This document shows positions 12,501 to 24,711 of a DNA stretch of 64,000 bases, piece by piece (the stretch's first letter is position 1; each line of letters starts with the position of its first letter). Under the pieces are notes generated by a model that saw nothing but the letters and a program-made list of their open reading frames with translations, was not told where the DNA came from and did no database searches. The DNA comes from Punica granatum (Eukaryota > Streptophyta > Magnoliopsida > Myrtales > Lythraceae), in assembly GCF_007655135.1 (NCBI RefSeq), contig NC_045128.1, forward strand, positions 16,508,230 to 16,572,229, given 5' to 3'. Made by a program: the position numbers and the translations under genes.

Positions 12501-12838
12501 GGCAATGAGAGCGCAACCTCATTCACGCGGTAAATAAACAAAACAACAAGCCCTAAGCAAACGGAGTATTGAAAGGGCGTGCGGGATATAGGTCCGCACG
12601 TAATAGAACCCCCGAACTCGAAATTCCGATTCCGTAAAACCAATGCCTTAACATTTAGGCATACCGTGTCCCTAGACTCGGCAATTCAATGGCCCTTGAC
12701 CTTCGGGTCGTAAATAGTAAGTGGCAACTCCTCCTCACGCGTGTCCGTCGCGCGTCCCTGAGAATGTGGACACTCTTAAGCCGCGTTGTATAGGTGCGCG
12801 CATGCGGGCCCCGACGAGAGCAAATTTGGGTCCGCACA

Positions 12839-15800
12839 GCTTGGCAACTCCGCTGGGGACACTTAGAGGGTTCGGGCTCGATCCGATTGTTTGCTTGCGT
12901 GCTTACCGCTTTATTTACTACTTTCATTTAAATTTCGCATTTTATTCCCGCATTTATATACGCGCATGCATTACACATCATCCTAGCGGTTTCTAGGTAC
13001 CACGCTCGAAATCCCAGGAGTGACCAATAGGAAACTAGGATTAGAAAGAGGTTCCAAGAAAGGGAACAGATCAAGTCGGCTCTGCCACCGAACCGGCCCC
13101 CAAAGATCCTCACAAGGTTTTGGGGAGGTGATTACCCCTTAATTGAGGGCTCTCATCCTTAGGTAGCACGGTCTTTATAGTACCAAACCATGCATCGTGC
13201 TACGCCTCCATGCAAACTTCCAACCTGGCATCGACAACAATTCATTAAGTCGGCTTGCGTGCCAATTTGAGTCTTTTTCTATTTCAAGAGCGATGTACAT
13301 GTATCCTGTAATTTGTACTAAGCCGTGAGCATTTACTTATTTCGCACATATGCATCATGCAGTTTTCAAAATAAATTAAGATGTCATTCACGTTTATGAA
13401 GTCCTAAGCGGATTTTCCTTTCGTCTTGGTAAGGAACACCTTACTCAGCATCCTGCCCACGTCTCGACAGAGTCCGTCAGCTCACTGGGATCTCATCGAC
13501 TCGCCACAGAATGAGGAACTCGCCGGCCAACCACAATCTCAGAAGGAGCTCGCCTAGACCTGCACTAGGCCATAGAGACGCGATCAGGAGCTCGCTTGAG
13601 CAAACGCCGCCTTGGAGAGGTCTAGGAAGAGGGCTCATAGAGGCCCACACACGCACTCTAGGATAGATGTCTTCGTAAAGCCCTTGCCAGGAATCGGTAC
13701 TTTCCGAGGCTGCGCTCGCTCAAGCCTCGAGTATGATGGATGATCAGCTTAGGGCTTTATTTTACAAAATTTATATTGTACTTTGAACTTTTCGAGTCAA
13801 TGTAAATGACAACATTAGTTTCTGAAAATTCACGCATCGCATGCATTCTATACATTTACTATTTTGCACAACAGCTAACACTTCCGCACGATAGGCAAAT
13901 CGTGCCCACCTTTACAGGTAGACTAGCCGTGGCCCAAGGGCCGACCTACCTTCCCAAGCGAAGCTCATTCCCCACTCACCCCGCGTAACTGAGTGCGTCA
14001 ACGCGTGACTGAACACACGTCTCTTCGCGCAACCGAGAACGTCCACCAAGACAATTGAGTGCATCCTTCTGCGTCGTGCGAGCATGCCTCCACCTCTACC
14101 ATGCACATACCCTCGGCGCACCCTGTGCCTATTTCTTAACGTGCTCGCACGACGCCTACCAGGCCAGTTCGCTCCCTTACGCACTTGCATTCAAATTACA
14201 AACAATTCTTGTTCCTTCATTGCTTTTCCTCTTCCCATTGTAGGAAATAACTGACAAAAGGGCAACTTAAACTCAAACGATCACAACCGGGGCAACAAAC
14301 ATCTCCCTTTCGGCTTCCTAGGATTCCGACACCGAGTCCCGACCCTCCATCCACAAAGAGTGCAAGCAACTACTTCAACAAACAGGGCATAGGCCAACTT
14401 ATCCACTGCGAAAGTCATCTGCATGGTTACACCTTTGACCGAAGGATGGTCCTAACCCGCCCTCCACTGTGGCTGCTAATCGGTCACCGGGGCAACACAC
14501 ATTATTCGTTAAACTCCCTTTCGCTTGCATTTAAATGCATTCTTAACTGGGCTCCCGACTAGAACGAACCACTCAAGTGAGCATTAGAACAATCCCAAAG
14601 ATGCCCTATTAATTCTTTTGAGCTCGTTCGACTCGCCTGTCCTTATGGGATCCGACTCCTCGAGCCTTCCCTAGGACGGCTGCGCATGCCTACAAACAAC
14701 CAGGGACAGTACACCTACGCGGCCCCAGTCACGGTCTAATCGCTCTAGGGTGGTAATGACTAGGCTCTCGGAATTGATTGTCCCCCACGTGAGACACCCT
14801 ATGGGTCGCGCGCAGGATGAGAGAATTCCCATGGATCCACTTTATATTTCTTACCGCAGATTCCACCGCATAATCGCCTAATGCATCATATCCTTAGTCA
14901 TCCTTCACAAGGACGCGCCGGTCACAGGTGAAGAGCGATAAGCGAGTTCACACTTCCCCATGAACTCCTATCGAGTCTTTCTTCTTATACTTCAACAGGA
15001 GAATGGCCCGACGACGAGGTACCCCCCACGAAGTCGAAGACAAAGACGTTTGAGCGAGCTACTTTGCATCAGTACAACCGTCTCCCTTGAGCATCCATCG
15101 TCTCCGACAAGATGCGCCCTCCTAGAGGCGCATGCCTCGAAAGCTGCAAGATACGATCGGGGACAACAATCGCACAAGACGCCTGCAACAGGCTACATTA
15201 ACACTGAAGATCAGGGCATCCCCGTTCGACGCTCGCACCGAGAACACCTCGGACTTCACTCACCCACGATGGGCATTCCCAAGCGACATACACTAGGGTT
15301 TCCCTGGTTGAAGTTCGCACCGAGGTCACCATAGCGGGTTACTCCGGCATCGACGTTGAAACACTCTCGGTCATCTGCGTCAAGAACAGGCGTTTTCCAC
15401 AGTAAGCATCAGGACAATCTCGGCCACTCATTCCCCGAGGCGATTTCTGCATTTTCTTTTTTTTTCTAGGTGATAAGGGAAAACACTTGTAAAGTTTGCA
15501 AGGACAAAGAACACGTAGTTCTGCTTCCGAATGCACAAGAACCGAAATTCCAAAAAATCGGCCCACACAAAAGTGGGCCAGGACAAAGAACACACCAAGT
15601 CTCCACGAGGCAAAGCGCATCCAAGCACCTACAACAATGTAAAATTCGGCAAAAGCGAAGCAATCCCAAGGGACACAAACAGACCCCGGTTTCAAAAAAG
15701 GGGGCGAACAAAGCCCACAAATCAAGAAAAATCAGGCGACGCCAAGGTTCACCAAGCACACCAGCGGCGCCAACCAAAAAAATTCAAAGAAACCCGATAA

Positions 15801-16125
15801 AAAGGGGCAATAATCGCGGCTCCTTGATGGAGATAGAACACAATGCCAATTCGGAAGTCGAACTCTTAATCCTTACAAACTTGAGAGACAAAAGAATCAA
15901 GCCCGCTAAGTTAAAAATCCCTTTGGGGCGACCTAGACAAAAGTTAGGGTAAAAGAGATGCACGACCGTAAACCCCTGGTAGGTGGCCGTGGCAAAAGGA
16001 GAGCTCGTCCCTTTTAGGTTGAGAGGTGCGGCCCCGATGTGGGTGATTGTAGCAAAATGAGAGCAAAACGAGAGAGAGATAAAATCGACTCCCTAATCCC
16101 TTACACATCATGCGAAATAGGGTGC
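12839..16125 (+). mobile_element. Coding-deficient internal region of R1
   Basis: The first about 600 bp align with the internal leader of element Y (24692-25290). The alignment then jumps: CTGCCCACGTCTCGACAGAG (near 13457) matches Y at 25286, while the following coiled-coil stretch (GGAGAGGTCTAGGAA, near 13614) matches the end of Y's ORF1 (about 26715). Most of ORF1 is therefore missing, and all of gag and pol are absent. The stretch 15890-16070 again matches Y's post-integrase spacer (GACAAAAGTTAGGG, GGCAAAAGGAGAGC). Between about 13900 and 15890 I recognise nothing. This looks like a non-autonomous derivative. No polypurine tract or 3' X LTR follows. Confidence 0.6.
12842..12858 (+). other. 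Primer binding site of R1
   Basis: TGGCAACTCCGCTGGGG lies three bases after the LTR. It resembles the complement of the 3' end of plant tRNA-Arg plus CCA, the primer known for Ogre elements, with one or more mismatches. Confidence 0.6.
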
Positions 16126-16359
16126 TGTCAGCACCCCATTTCGGTCCATCGGCTCCAAGGGGCAAAATCGTCATTTTTTCAATTTATTACCTTCTCTAAA
16201 AAAAAAAAGAAAGATTTGGGCAGGGCTGGGCAGGTCGGGCAGCATTGACCGGCTGCCCGTGATCGCCGGCCTTTTTGAAAAAAAAAAAATTCGGGCAGGG
16301 TCGGGCAGCGCTCGTCGGCTGCCCGCGACCTCGCCGGCCCATGATCCCCAAATCGTAAA
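16126..16359 (+). repeat. Y 5' LTR, first part
   Basis: It begins TGTCAGCACCCCATTTCGG, the same as the 3' LTR at 36427, and breaks at AAATCGTAAA where X2 entered. The corresponding 3' LTR stretch additionally carries an (AT)n-rich insert at about 36500-36560. Confidence 0.9.
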
Positions 16360-17654
16360 TGTCAGCACCTCATTTTGGCCCACCGGCTTCCCTCACGAGA
16401 ATTCCCGACCGAAGCCCGGGACACTATTCATCACCCGGCAATCAGAGGCAAATAGGCGGGCACGGGGTCATGAGCAATAGGAGAAAGAGCTAGGTCACTG
16501 AGAAAAGCGGAGGAAAGCCATCAGAAGAATGAACGAATAAGGAATCCCCAAAATGATGGGGCTGGCACTGTGGCACTATTCATCATCAAGTCACTGAAGC
16601 ACCGAAAGGTGCCCAATATGGGACTCCAAAAATCCCTCTCAGTGCCAAAGTGACCAACGACACGTCCGGACGCATTTCCGGGGCAAGCCACATGAGTCAG
16701 GACACCCCGATCTCTCACGGACGCCTTTTCTAACAGAACTCCCGGGGTCCGCTCCACTGACAAGCAGACGGCCCCCCAAAACGGGCCTACAGACACCCAG
16801 GGACCACCAGGGTCGAAGAACAAGCTTCAGATGACCTTCTGGAACCCGACTCGGTTTCCTGATGGACGTTTCAGTGGTCACGAACGTCTCCCGGCGAGCC
16901 TTCGGGGCACTTCCACGGAAAACAGAGATCACAACGATCTCCGAGCACCTCACTACGATCCCCGAGTACCTTGAGACATCCAGGGAACACTGAGAAAACC
17001 CCGGTCAAAGTCCCTAGGTCTTCTCGGGCCAACGGTCCCTGACCGAGGGCGACGAGCCAACGATCCCTCACGGGGCAAAAGGATCGCCAAAACGAATGTC
17101 AGGATGCACGAAGAGCAATCGGGGACCGGGGACACTCAATTCCACTCCTAATGTCCGAACAGGGCAAAACCGACTCTCAAAGCACCGAGTCGCCCGAACG
17201 TTCGTTCACACGACGCATGGCGATATTAGGCTCATTAAAATCCTTTTCGTTCAAGCATTCCAAATCCATAAATTAATCGGACATCGGAGATCGGATGCGT
17301 GTTCAATCGAGTCTCAAGTTTTTTCCGGCTTTTCTCTTAATCGAATGGGACCCACAGCTTAGCCAAGCCAAGCCTCCAAGCCGCGGCTCAACCCCAAGCC
17401 ACGGCTCAATCCTTAAGCCACGGCTCAATTCGGTGGCTCAAACCCCAAGAAGCTCCCTCTACCACACAAATTCAAATATCTGTTACACCTTCTTACACAT
17501 ATCTCCCATCCATCACTTCCCATCACTTCTCCTCTTGCTTCCCCTACACTCTAAGTGACACAAACCCCTCCCTAACCCCTCTTCAAAATTCGACAGCCCC
17601 TTTATCCCCCTCAAAATCACACTTAATTTCACTAATTTTGCATCATTAGCCTCC

Positions 17655-17663
17655 TTATATAAG
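17655..17663 (+). promoter_or_regulatory. TATA box in solo LTR X2
   Basis: TTATATAAG is followed by a leader conserved in X1. The matching position in X3 (near 47775) has lost the TATA motif. Confidence 0.4.
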
Positions 17664-18599
17664 CCTGTTGGGTCATTAACTTAATAACAACTCAACTTCC
17701 ATCATCTCTCTAGCTTTCTCACTCTAGGAAACCCTCTCCAAACCCTCTCAACTTCAGCATTATTTCAGAAATCGCACAGCCAAAGCACATCCCGAAACCA
17801 AGGCAAAATTGCCGGAAAACTCAACCGTTTTCCGGCGACCGCCATCCAACCCGATCCAAACTTGACCAAACTTCATATCCCACATGTTTTCGACCTCCTA
17901 AGTTCATTTCCGACCTTAGATTTTTCATTTGAAGCTCCCAGCACATCGTTCCAGCTCTGTCCAGATTCGGATCCCTAGGGCGTTTTCTTGGTTTCTAAGC
18001 GAGTTCTTCCTTCTCGACTTAAGCAAGCTCAACCAAACTTCATATCCCACATGTATTCGACCTCCCGAGTCCATTTCCTGTGTTAGTTTTGCGATTTGAA
18101 GCTCCCAGCAGCCCGAACCAGCTCTGTCCAGAACCGGGCTCCTTAGACGGTTTCACGGCTTTCCGGGCTTCTTCGACGCCACTCCTTCCCACGACCATGG
18201 TGAGTCGTGCCATCACTTTCTAAGGGTTCCTCATGACCCTCACTCTCTCCCGTGACGAGGTGGTCACATGCCGAGAGCCGCTCAACCGCGCAAGGCCGCC
18301 CTTTTCAAAATCTTTTCCTTTACCGGGTTTTCACAGTTTTTTATCGGTTTCTCTTTGCATTTCCGGTTGAAATCAATCGTGTGCACACCACGAGCTGGTC
18401 ATGAACACCAAGAGCAGTCCCTTAGGAATCGGAGAAACTCGAGCCAGCTCGGTGCAACACCGGGAGCCCCCCCTTGCAGCCGTTTGTACCCAAACAGCCC
18501 AGTCGGGTCTGTCCCTCTGATTTACTTTTCTGACCGGAACTTTGCAGGAGCATACAGGTCAGCTCGGGTTGAATCTCACTACGATCCACCTATCACCGT

Positions 18600-19205
18600 G
18601 ATCCTTAGTCAGTTAGGAGTCCAATGCCACAAACCTTGCAGCAAAATACCACCGGGAGCCTCCGGGACAGCCATTTCTTTCCGATCTGCCCAGTCGGGTC
18701 AGTTCCGCCCAGTTGGTTCTGTTTTCTGCTAGCTAACCCGACTTTGTTTTTGATTTCCAGAAAATATACATGTCCAATCCTCATGAAAGCACCGTAGGAA
18801 TGATCCTCAGTCAGTTAGGAGTCCAACGCCACAAACCTTGCAGCAAAATACCACCGGGAGCCTCCGGGACAGCCATTTCTTTCCGATCTGCCCAGTCGGG
18901 TCAGTTCCGCCCAGTTGGTTCTGTTTTCTGCTAGCTAACCAGACTTTGTTTTTGATTTCCAGAAAATCTACATGTCCAATCCTCCCGAAACCACCGCAGG
19001 CATGATCCTCAGTCAGTTAGGAGTCCAATGCCACCGACCTCGCATCAAAAGACCACCGGGAGCCTCCTATGGACCCATTTCTTCATCGGGTGCCAGTCGG
19101 GTCTGTTTTGACCCGACTAGGTCTGTCTTTTTGTTACTGACCCTACTTCGTTTTTTATTTCCGGAAAATCTACACCTGCTCTCCTCCCGAAACCACCGCA
19201 GACGT
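18600..19205 (+). repeat. 202-bp tandem repeat in X2, three copies
   Basis: GATCCT(T/C)AGTCAGTTAGG opens units at 18600, 18802 and 19004, an exact 202-bp period. A diverged fourth start lies at 19206. The first two units are nearly identical and the third is diverged. X3 has a related two-copy arrangement (near 48350 and 48540); X1 shows no equivalent expansion. Confidence 0.8.
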
Positions 19206-21984
19206 GATCCTTGGTCTCTTGGGAATCCAATGCAACTGGCCCCGCACGAAAATTCCATCCCGATCAACCGGTACAGCCCCGACAAGCCGGACTGCCAGTC
19301 GGGTCTGCCGCCGACCCGACTTCACTGATTCGGGTCTGTTCGTTCCAGCCGAGTCTCCCGACTCCCTTCACCACTTCTCCGACTCTTTCCCGCATCCCGG
19401 GGCTAGGTATAATCATTCCCGACTCAGAGAAGTTAGGACTTTTACGTTTTCTTTGCGTTTGTGGGGCGATAAGGCGGTCCATGACCGATTCACATGCAAG
19501 TTTATGTTTTTATGTGTTTTTACATCGCATCATGCATGTCTTCATCGTATATAGTGCTAGCATGTCGGGAAATAGCTTGAATCTGAGTCGAGGAGACATC
19601 GTTGGCTCGGGCGAACCAAGGGAGCCTCTCGGCCTCACTCCAAGGGAGGTGGCCGAGAGCCCCTCTTGGCTTCCTCGGGCCATGGATGGCCTCCTTTCCC
19701 TGACTCAAGTAGAGTTTTTACATTTTTTGCTTCCCATGAGTCGGTGTCGTTTTATCGATTCCTCTAAATATCGTGTTTGTGCTTGTTTGTATGTTTAGTT
19801 GCTTTCCTAAGATCATGGCGGCACCGGCTATGTAAAAATGCACGTTGTCATCGTGTTTGATGTTTTATGCATGCAAGAAACGGTCAAAACCGATTCTTGG
19901 AATTGATTGTAATCACAATTTTCATTTAATTGTTGGTTTCACGTTAATTCGTATGTTAGATGCGTTAGTATCGAACAATCATTCCATTGATCCGTAATAA
20001 TTGAGATTTGAGGTCTCAATCATTAAAACATTCCACGAACGGGAAATGGGATGTGTCATTCGGTTAATTAAATCACTTGGATTAAATAATTGGACAAATT
20101 AAATATTAATTCGTAAACGCATCGATGGTTCATGGAACGGCGGAAAATGCCCTTTTCCTTTAAAAACCCACAATTTCAAAATACCGAGACGTGCGACACG
20201 AATAGAACCGACTTCTAGCGAATACTCGCGTGCTACGACTCGAGTCCGGGCCCGATTTGAGGCGGCTCGAGTCGAGATGCGCGAGTCTTCCTTAGACTCC
20301 TTCGTGTCACACGGTCTTCAATTTGCATACTAATATCACAATTTTACTATCCAAGGGCATAACCGTCATTCCGTGATTCACCGATACCCTAGGCGCTAGG
20401 GAGTCGGAAACATCTCGACCTATGGACGAAAATGGGCCACCCGTTCGGGTGCGAGTCTCATTCGCACGGCCCATTCCGTTCACTTTCAGTGTTTCTATCT
20501 TCCTATCGTAGATTCGGTGGGAAGCATCTTATTTCAGTTACAAAACACAAAGAACCGGACTAATCATACATCTGGCATAATCAAACACTAGATAATGGAT
20601 AGGCGGAATGATAAATTCCAATCTAGAGTCAAAACATGAGTTTGGCTAATTCGGTGAAACCGCAGTGTCACCTCACTGAATAAGAGTCTTAAAACAAACA
20701 CACACATGTAATTGGCTTAGAACCCTATTCTAATCCACCATCTATGTTTGCCTAGGTTAGATACATTGCTTGCTAATCAACCCCGGTTAATAACTGATTA
20801 AATCACGTACATTCGGCCTAATACACAACTCGTCTGTATTCACCGATACTTATCAGTTGTTGTCTGTATTTCATCAGTTTTATCAGTTTTCTTCTGTTTT
20901 ATTCTTGCTTTTGCTAATTTGTCGCGATTCGGGCCCGAGCTCATAGGTTACGTGTTACACGGGGTCCAATGCCCCAAACCACCGAACACGAGGTCCAACG
21001 CCTCCTAATTCACCGAGCGCGTGCAACTCGAGCGCGGAATGGGATTTAGCCTCGATTCACCGTTACACTCCGAACACGGCCTATGTGAAAGGCAATTTGG
21101 ATTGGGCGTGTGAAACGGATCTAGATATCACCCGGGAGCTCGATCGACCCAACGGTTACGGTGGGAATCAACCGATTCTCCTGCAAACCGTTGGATCGAT
21201 CAAACCCGACCCCCGGCTCCTTGAGCCCGCGTTGCCTTAATTCACTTATCGGTTATTCAAAATACACGGTGAGCCGGAGCGGAATAGTGGCCCAATGCAA
21301 ATCGATCGGGATCCATTTACTTATTCGGTTATACTTTGTAATTGTTCGAGAGAACATTGTGAGGATTCTATTTGTATGTTCATTCATTTCCTTGTAAGGA
21401 TCCCCGATCGATGAGCGAGAGGTCCGAGTGCTGGATCGGTTAAGTTGGTCTATCATCACCAAAGGATGAGTAAGCTTGGATACTCGTGGTTTCGGTTCAC
21501 GCAGGGAATCGACCATCACGGATCGATGAACTGTAATGCTAAGATAGTGAACCGACTCCTCGATACACAAGTCTACTCATCTTTCGGACTCTTGGCCCAA
21601 CTTGATCAATTCATCGAATTTACGGTGTCAAAACGGGCGAGTCGAGCGCAACTCTAAATCACGCGGTAAATAAACAAAATGGCAAGCCTAGCAAGCTAGA
21701 GTACCGAAAGGGCGTGCGGGATATAAGCCCGCACGTAATAGAACCCCCGAATTCGGAATTTCCGGTTCCGTACGACCATTGCCTTAGCATTTAGGTGTAC
21801 CCCGTACCCCTAGACCCGGGTAACTTGCCGGCCCTCGACTTTCGGGTCGTAAAATGGCAAGTGGCGACTCCTTCTCACGTGCGTCCGTCGCGTGTCCCCG
21901 GGAAGGTGGACACTCCCAAGCCGCGTTTGCTTAGGCGCGCACATGCGTGCCCCGACGAGATGAAATTCTAGTGCGCACAGTAAA

Positions 21985-24691
21985 TTTCCGCGATTTCCTC
22001 CAAGATCGACCGAAATCTCAACGGAAAAGCGGACAAAATTGAAATTAATTGAAAGGAAAGGCAATTCGGAAGGACACAAACACGACCCAGTGAGAAAAAA
22101 CAGAAAATTGGCTCTCGATTTGGCGAATTTTGAAATTGGAGAACTCGAAACTTCGCCGGAAAACCGCAACTTCCCCCCCACCCCCCCGGATTCCGGCCGA
22201 TTAAGCGTCGGTGAGGTCCTGATCGACCACGGCGAAGCATCGGCGGCGCCCAAAGCCATCTCCCGAGCCCTCTCGTGCCGTCGTCGCGGCGTCCAGGGGC
22301 GAGAACCGCTGCCCCCAGCCTCGCGCCGCCGCTGCCCCCCGATCCCGGCCGCCCTTCGGCTAACGGGCCTCGGCCCATTTCTCTTCCTTTGCAGGCTCGG
22401 CCCATTCAGGCCCAAGGCGCTCCAGTCCGGCCCAGCTTCTCTTCCGAGCGGTTTCTCCTTCGGGCGGTCCGGTCCGATCAGATCCGGCCCGATTCATCCG
22501 GCGATTTTTTTTTTTTTACAGAGAAGCCCCTCAACTTTCCGAACTAGGTAAATTCTCGACTTAGTGGCATGATTAGGGTTCCTTTCCTGATTATTATTGC
22601 TTGGTTGATGGATATAATGTGAAATGAGTGTTCTTGGGTAGCGTGGGTGATCGGATTTGTCCCGAACTCGATTTTTACGAACTTTCTGTTTTGTCACATT
22701 TCAGTCCAGAGGATGTATTTTATTTTTTTAAGATCTGCCCCGAATTTCAAAATTATTTTCAATCAAGCCCCGGTCATTTTATTATTTTCCAATCAATCCC
22801 AAATAACTTTTTAAATTGTTTCAGTTTAGTCCCGGGACCATTTTCACCCTTTTCAGATCTGCCCCGAACTTCAAAAATTCTTGTCAATAAAGTCCCAGTC
22901 ATTTTACTATTTTCCAATCAGTCCTGAAATTCCCAGAATTTTTCAAGCATCCCTTGGAACTTTTCAAGTTGTTTCAGTTTAGTCCTGGGGCCTCTTTTTT
23001 TTTGTTTTCAGATCAGTCTAGATTTTCAAATTCATTTCAAATAAGTCGTTGGACATTTTTCAGTAATTTTTTTCACAGTCCCCTTTTTTAGAATTTTCAG
23101 ATCAGTCCCCAATTTTTTTTAGAATTTTCAAATCAGTCCTCGTTTTTTTTCAGAATTTTCAAATCCGTCCCTGCTCTTTTAAAATCGTTCAATTTAGTCC
23201 CCTGGACATTTTCTAAAATATCCGGCACTTTTCTATTTGGGATCACCCACAGACAATGCATGTGCCCATTTAAATATTTCATTTTTGTAATTATGTGACC
23301 ATGTCGGAAATTAGAGTTTATCGGGCGGTCAACTAATCGCTATCTCGACGGCTCGAAATCCGTAGACTAAAGCATTCGGCAAGTTTTTTAATTAATCTAA
23401 AATTCTACATACGAGATAATCGGGACGTCAAATTTGGGTAAATTAAATCACTTGATTTCTTTAATTGGATCGCACGAATTGATTAATAATTTGTAATCGT
23501 GTTGACAGTTCAAGAACTGTTAGTCATGCCCTTTTCAAAATTCACAATTTCAAAAGCACCGAGATACGTACAACGTAATATTGATTTTCATACACACACA
23601 TATTTACCGATTCAAGGGCATAATTACCGGTTCTCGTCCTGCCGTCACTCTAGTGTAAGTTTGTGTTAGAACGGGTTAAAACATGGGAAAACGGACTAAT
23701 CACAAACTCGGCATAATCAACATGGGCAAATAGTCAAGTAGAAGGTTAGGTTTTGGGTTTTAAGTGAAAACACTCTTAACCTGTAAAAGCCATATTGCCA
23801 CGATATAGAATAATCTAAAAATAACTCACTCATTCGAGACTTGACTATGGACATTATATCCGTCGAGTCCGTTGAATGATGCCGAATGCTACATACCCCA
23901 TCTATCATCTTATTTGTTTGTTTTAGGGTCGGATTTGTATGCCAAGATACCCCGGATAATAATTGATTAACTCACGTAAATTCGGCGATAACAAAATCTC
24001 ATTGTTTGTTTATTTGCGCTTACTTGTTACATTTTTACACTTATTTGTTATGCGGGTCGAGCCCGGTCCTTTAGGATACGATTCACTGGGTCCAATGCCC
24101 ATAACCTTCGATCACGGGGTCTAATGCCCCCATACACCGAGTGCGTATTTAATTTAATTTCCGGTCTTTTCCAAAATCATACGGTGAGAATGAGTGAAAT
24201 AACGGCCGAACGCGAACCGATCGGGATTCAGTCATTGTAATTTATCTTTTATTTGAGAGAACAATGTAAGGGTTTTATGATGCATATTTATTCATGTAAT
24301 AATCCCGGTCGGAGAGTGGATGGTTCAAGTGTCTATTCGAATTTACGGTGTCAAAACGCGTAAGATGAGCATAACTTAATTAAGCGGTAATTAAATAAAA
24401 ATGGCAAGCCTAGACAAGTTAGAATACTGATAGGGCATGCGAGATATAGGCTCGCATGTAACAGAACCCCCGAATTTGGAACCTCGGGTTTCGCAGACCA
24501 TATGCCTTAGCAATTAGGTGTACCCCGTACCCCTAGACCCGGGCAACTCACCGGCCCTCGACCTTCGGGTCGTAAACAGGTAGTGGCGACTCCTTCTCAC
24601 GTGTGTCCCCGGGAAGGTGGACATTCCCAGGCCGCGTTGCATTTAGGCGCGCGCATGCTAGCCCCGACGAGACGAAATTCGGGTGCGCACA
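21985..24691 (+). repeat. Y 5' LTR, second part
   Basis: It is nearly identical to 36715-39444. The GC-rich first part holds GGCCCA motifs. The middle (22680-23230) is a degenerate array of TTTTCA(A/G)ATCAGTCC-type units. The last about 1.3 kb is related to the ends of the X LTRs. It ends GGTGCGCACA next to the primer site. Confidence 0.9.
22372..22580 (+). promoter_or_regulatory. GGCCCA cluster and telo-box in Y LTR
   Basis: GGCCCA occurs at 22372, 22399, 22409 and 22429, and TTAGGGTT (telo-box core) at 22573-22580. The same set occurs in the 3' LTR at 37098, 37125, 37135, 37155 and 37302. In plants, GGCCCA (site II, TCP-bound) plus telo-box is a known combination in promoters of growth and translation genes. 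A role here is inferred; no TATA box is evident nearby. Confidence 0.35.
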
Positions 24692-24694
24692 GCT

Positions 24695-24711
24695 TGGCGA
24701 CTCTACTGAGG
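24695..24711 (+). other. Primer binding site of Y
   Basis: TGGCGACTCTACTGAGG starts three bases after the LTR end. The first nine bases match the complement of a plant tRNA-Arg 3' end with CCA. This is the primer known for Ogre elements. Confidence 0.7.

Larger units (their letters stand above)
7474..12838 (+). mobile_element. X-family Ogre-type LTR, copy X1 (5' LTR of R1)
   Basis: This 5.37-kb LTR begins TGTCAGCACCC and ends CCGCACA, directly followed by a tRNA-type primer site, so it is a 5' LTR. It aligns by eye along its whole length with the two solo LTRs X2 (16360-21979) and X3 (46904-51706). It contains a TATA-like box at 9082-9089, followed by a leader conserved with X2. LTRs of 5 kb or more are a known trait of Ogre/Tat elements. 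The left flank is TTTAT; no matching right flank was found because the partner LTR is missing. Confidence 0.75.
16360..21979 (+). mobile_element. Solo LTR X2 (5.6 kb) nested in Y's 5' LTR
   Basis: It runs from TGTCAGCACCTC to GTGCGCACA and is flanked on both sides by GTAAA (16355-16359 and 21980-21984), a perfect 5-bp target duplication. Removing the element and one GTAAA rejoins Y's LTR collinearly with the 3' LTR near 36714. No primer site, internal region or second LTR is present, so it arose from a full element by LTR-LTR recombination. It is homologous to X1 and X3. It was inserted after Y. Confidence 0.9.

Noticed and set aside
15470..15952. 160-codon Lys-rich frame in R1
   Set aside because: Low-complexity basic composition without a recognisable domain, and an equally open antisense frame. 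It is better explained as non-coding retroelement DNA.
7474..21979. X1 and X2 as the 5' and 3' LTRs of one element
   Set aside because: X2 has its own perfect GTAAA duplication and lies inside Y's LTR, so it is an independent solo LTR.
21810..22551. Long GC-rich open frames on both strands in Y's LTR (also 36778-37252)
   Set aside because: Open frames on both strands follow from GC-rich composition, and no domain is recognisable.
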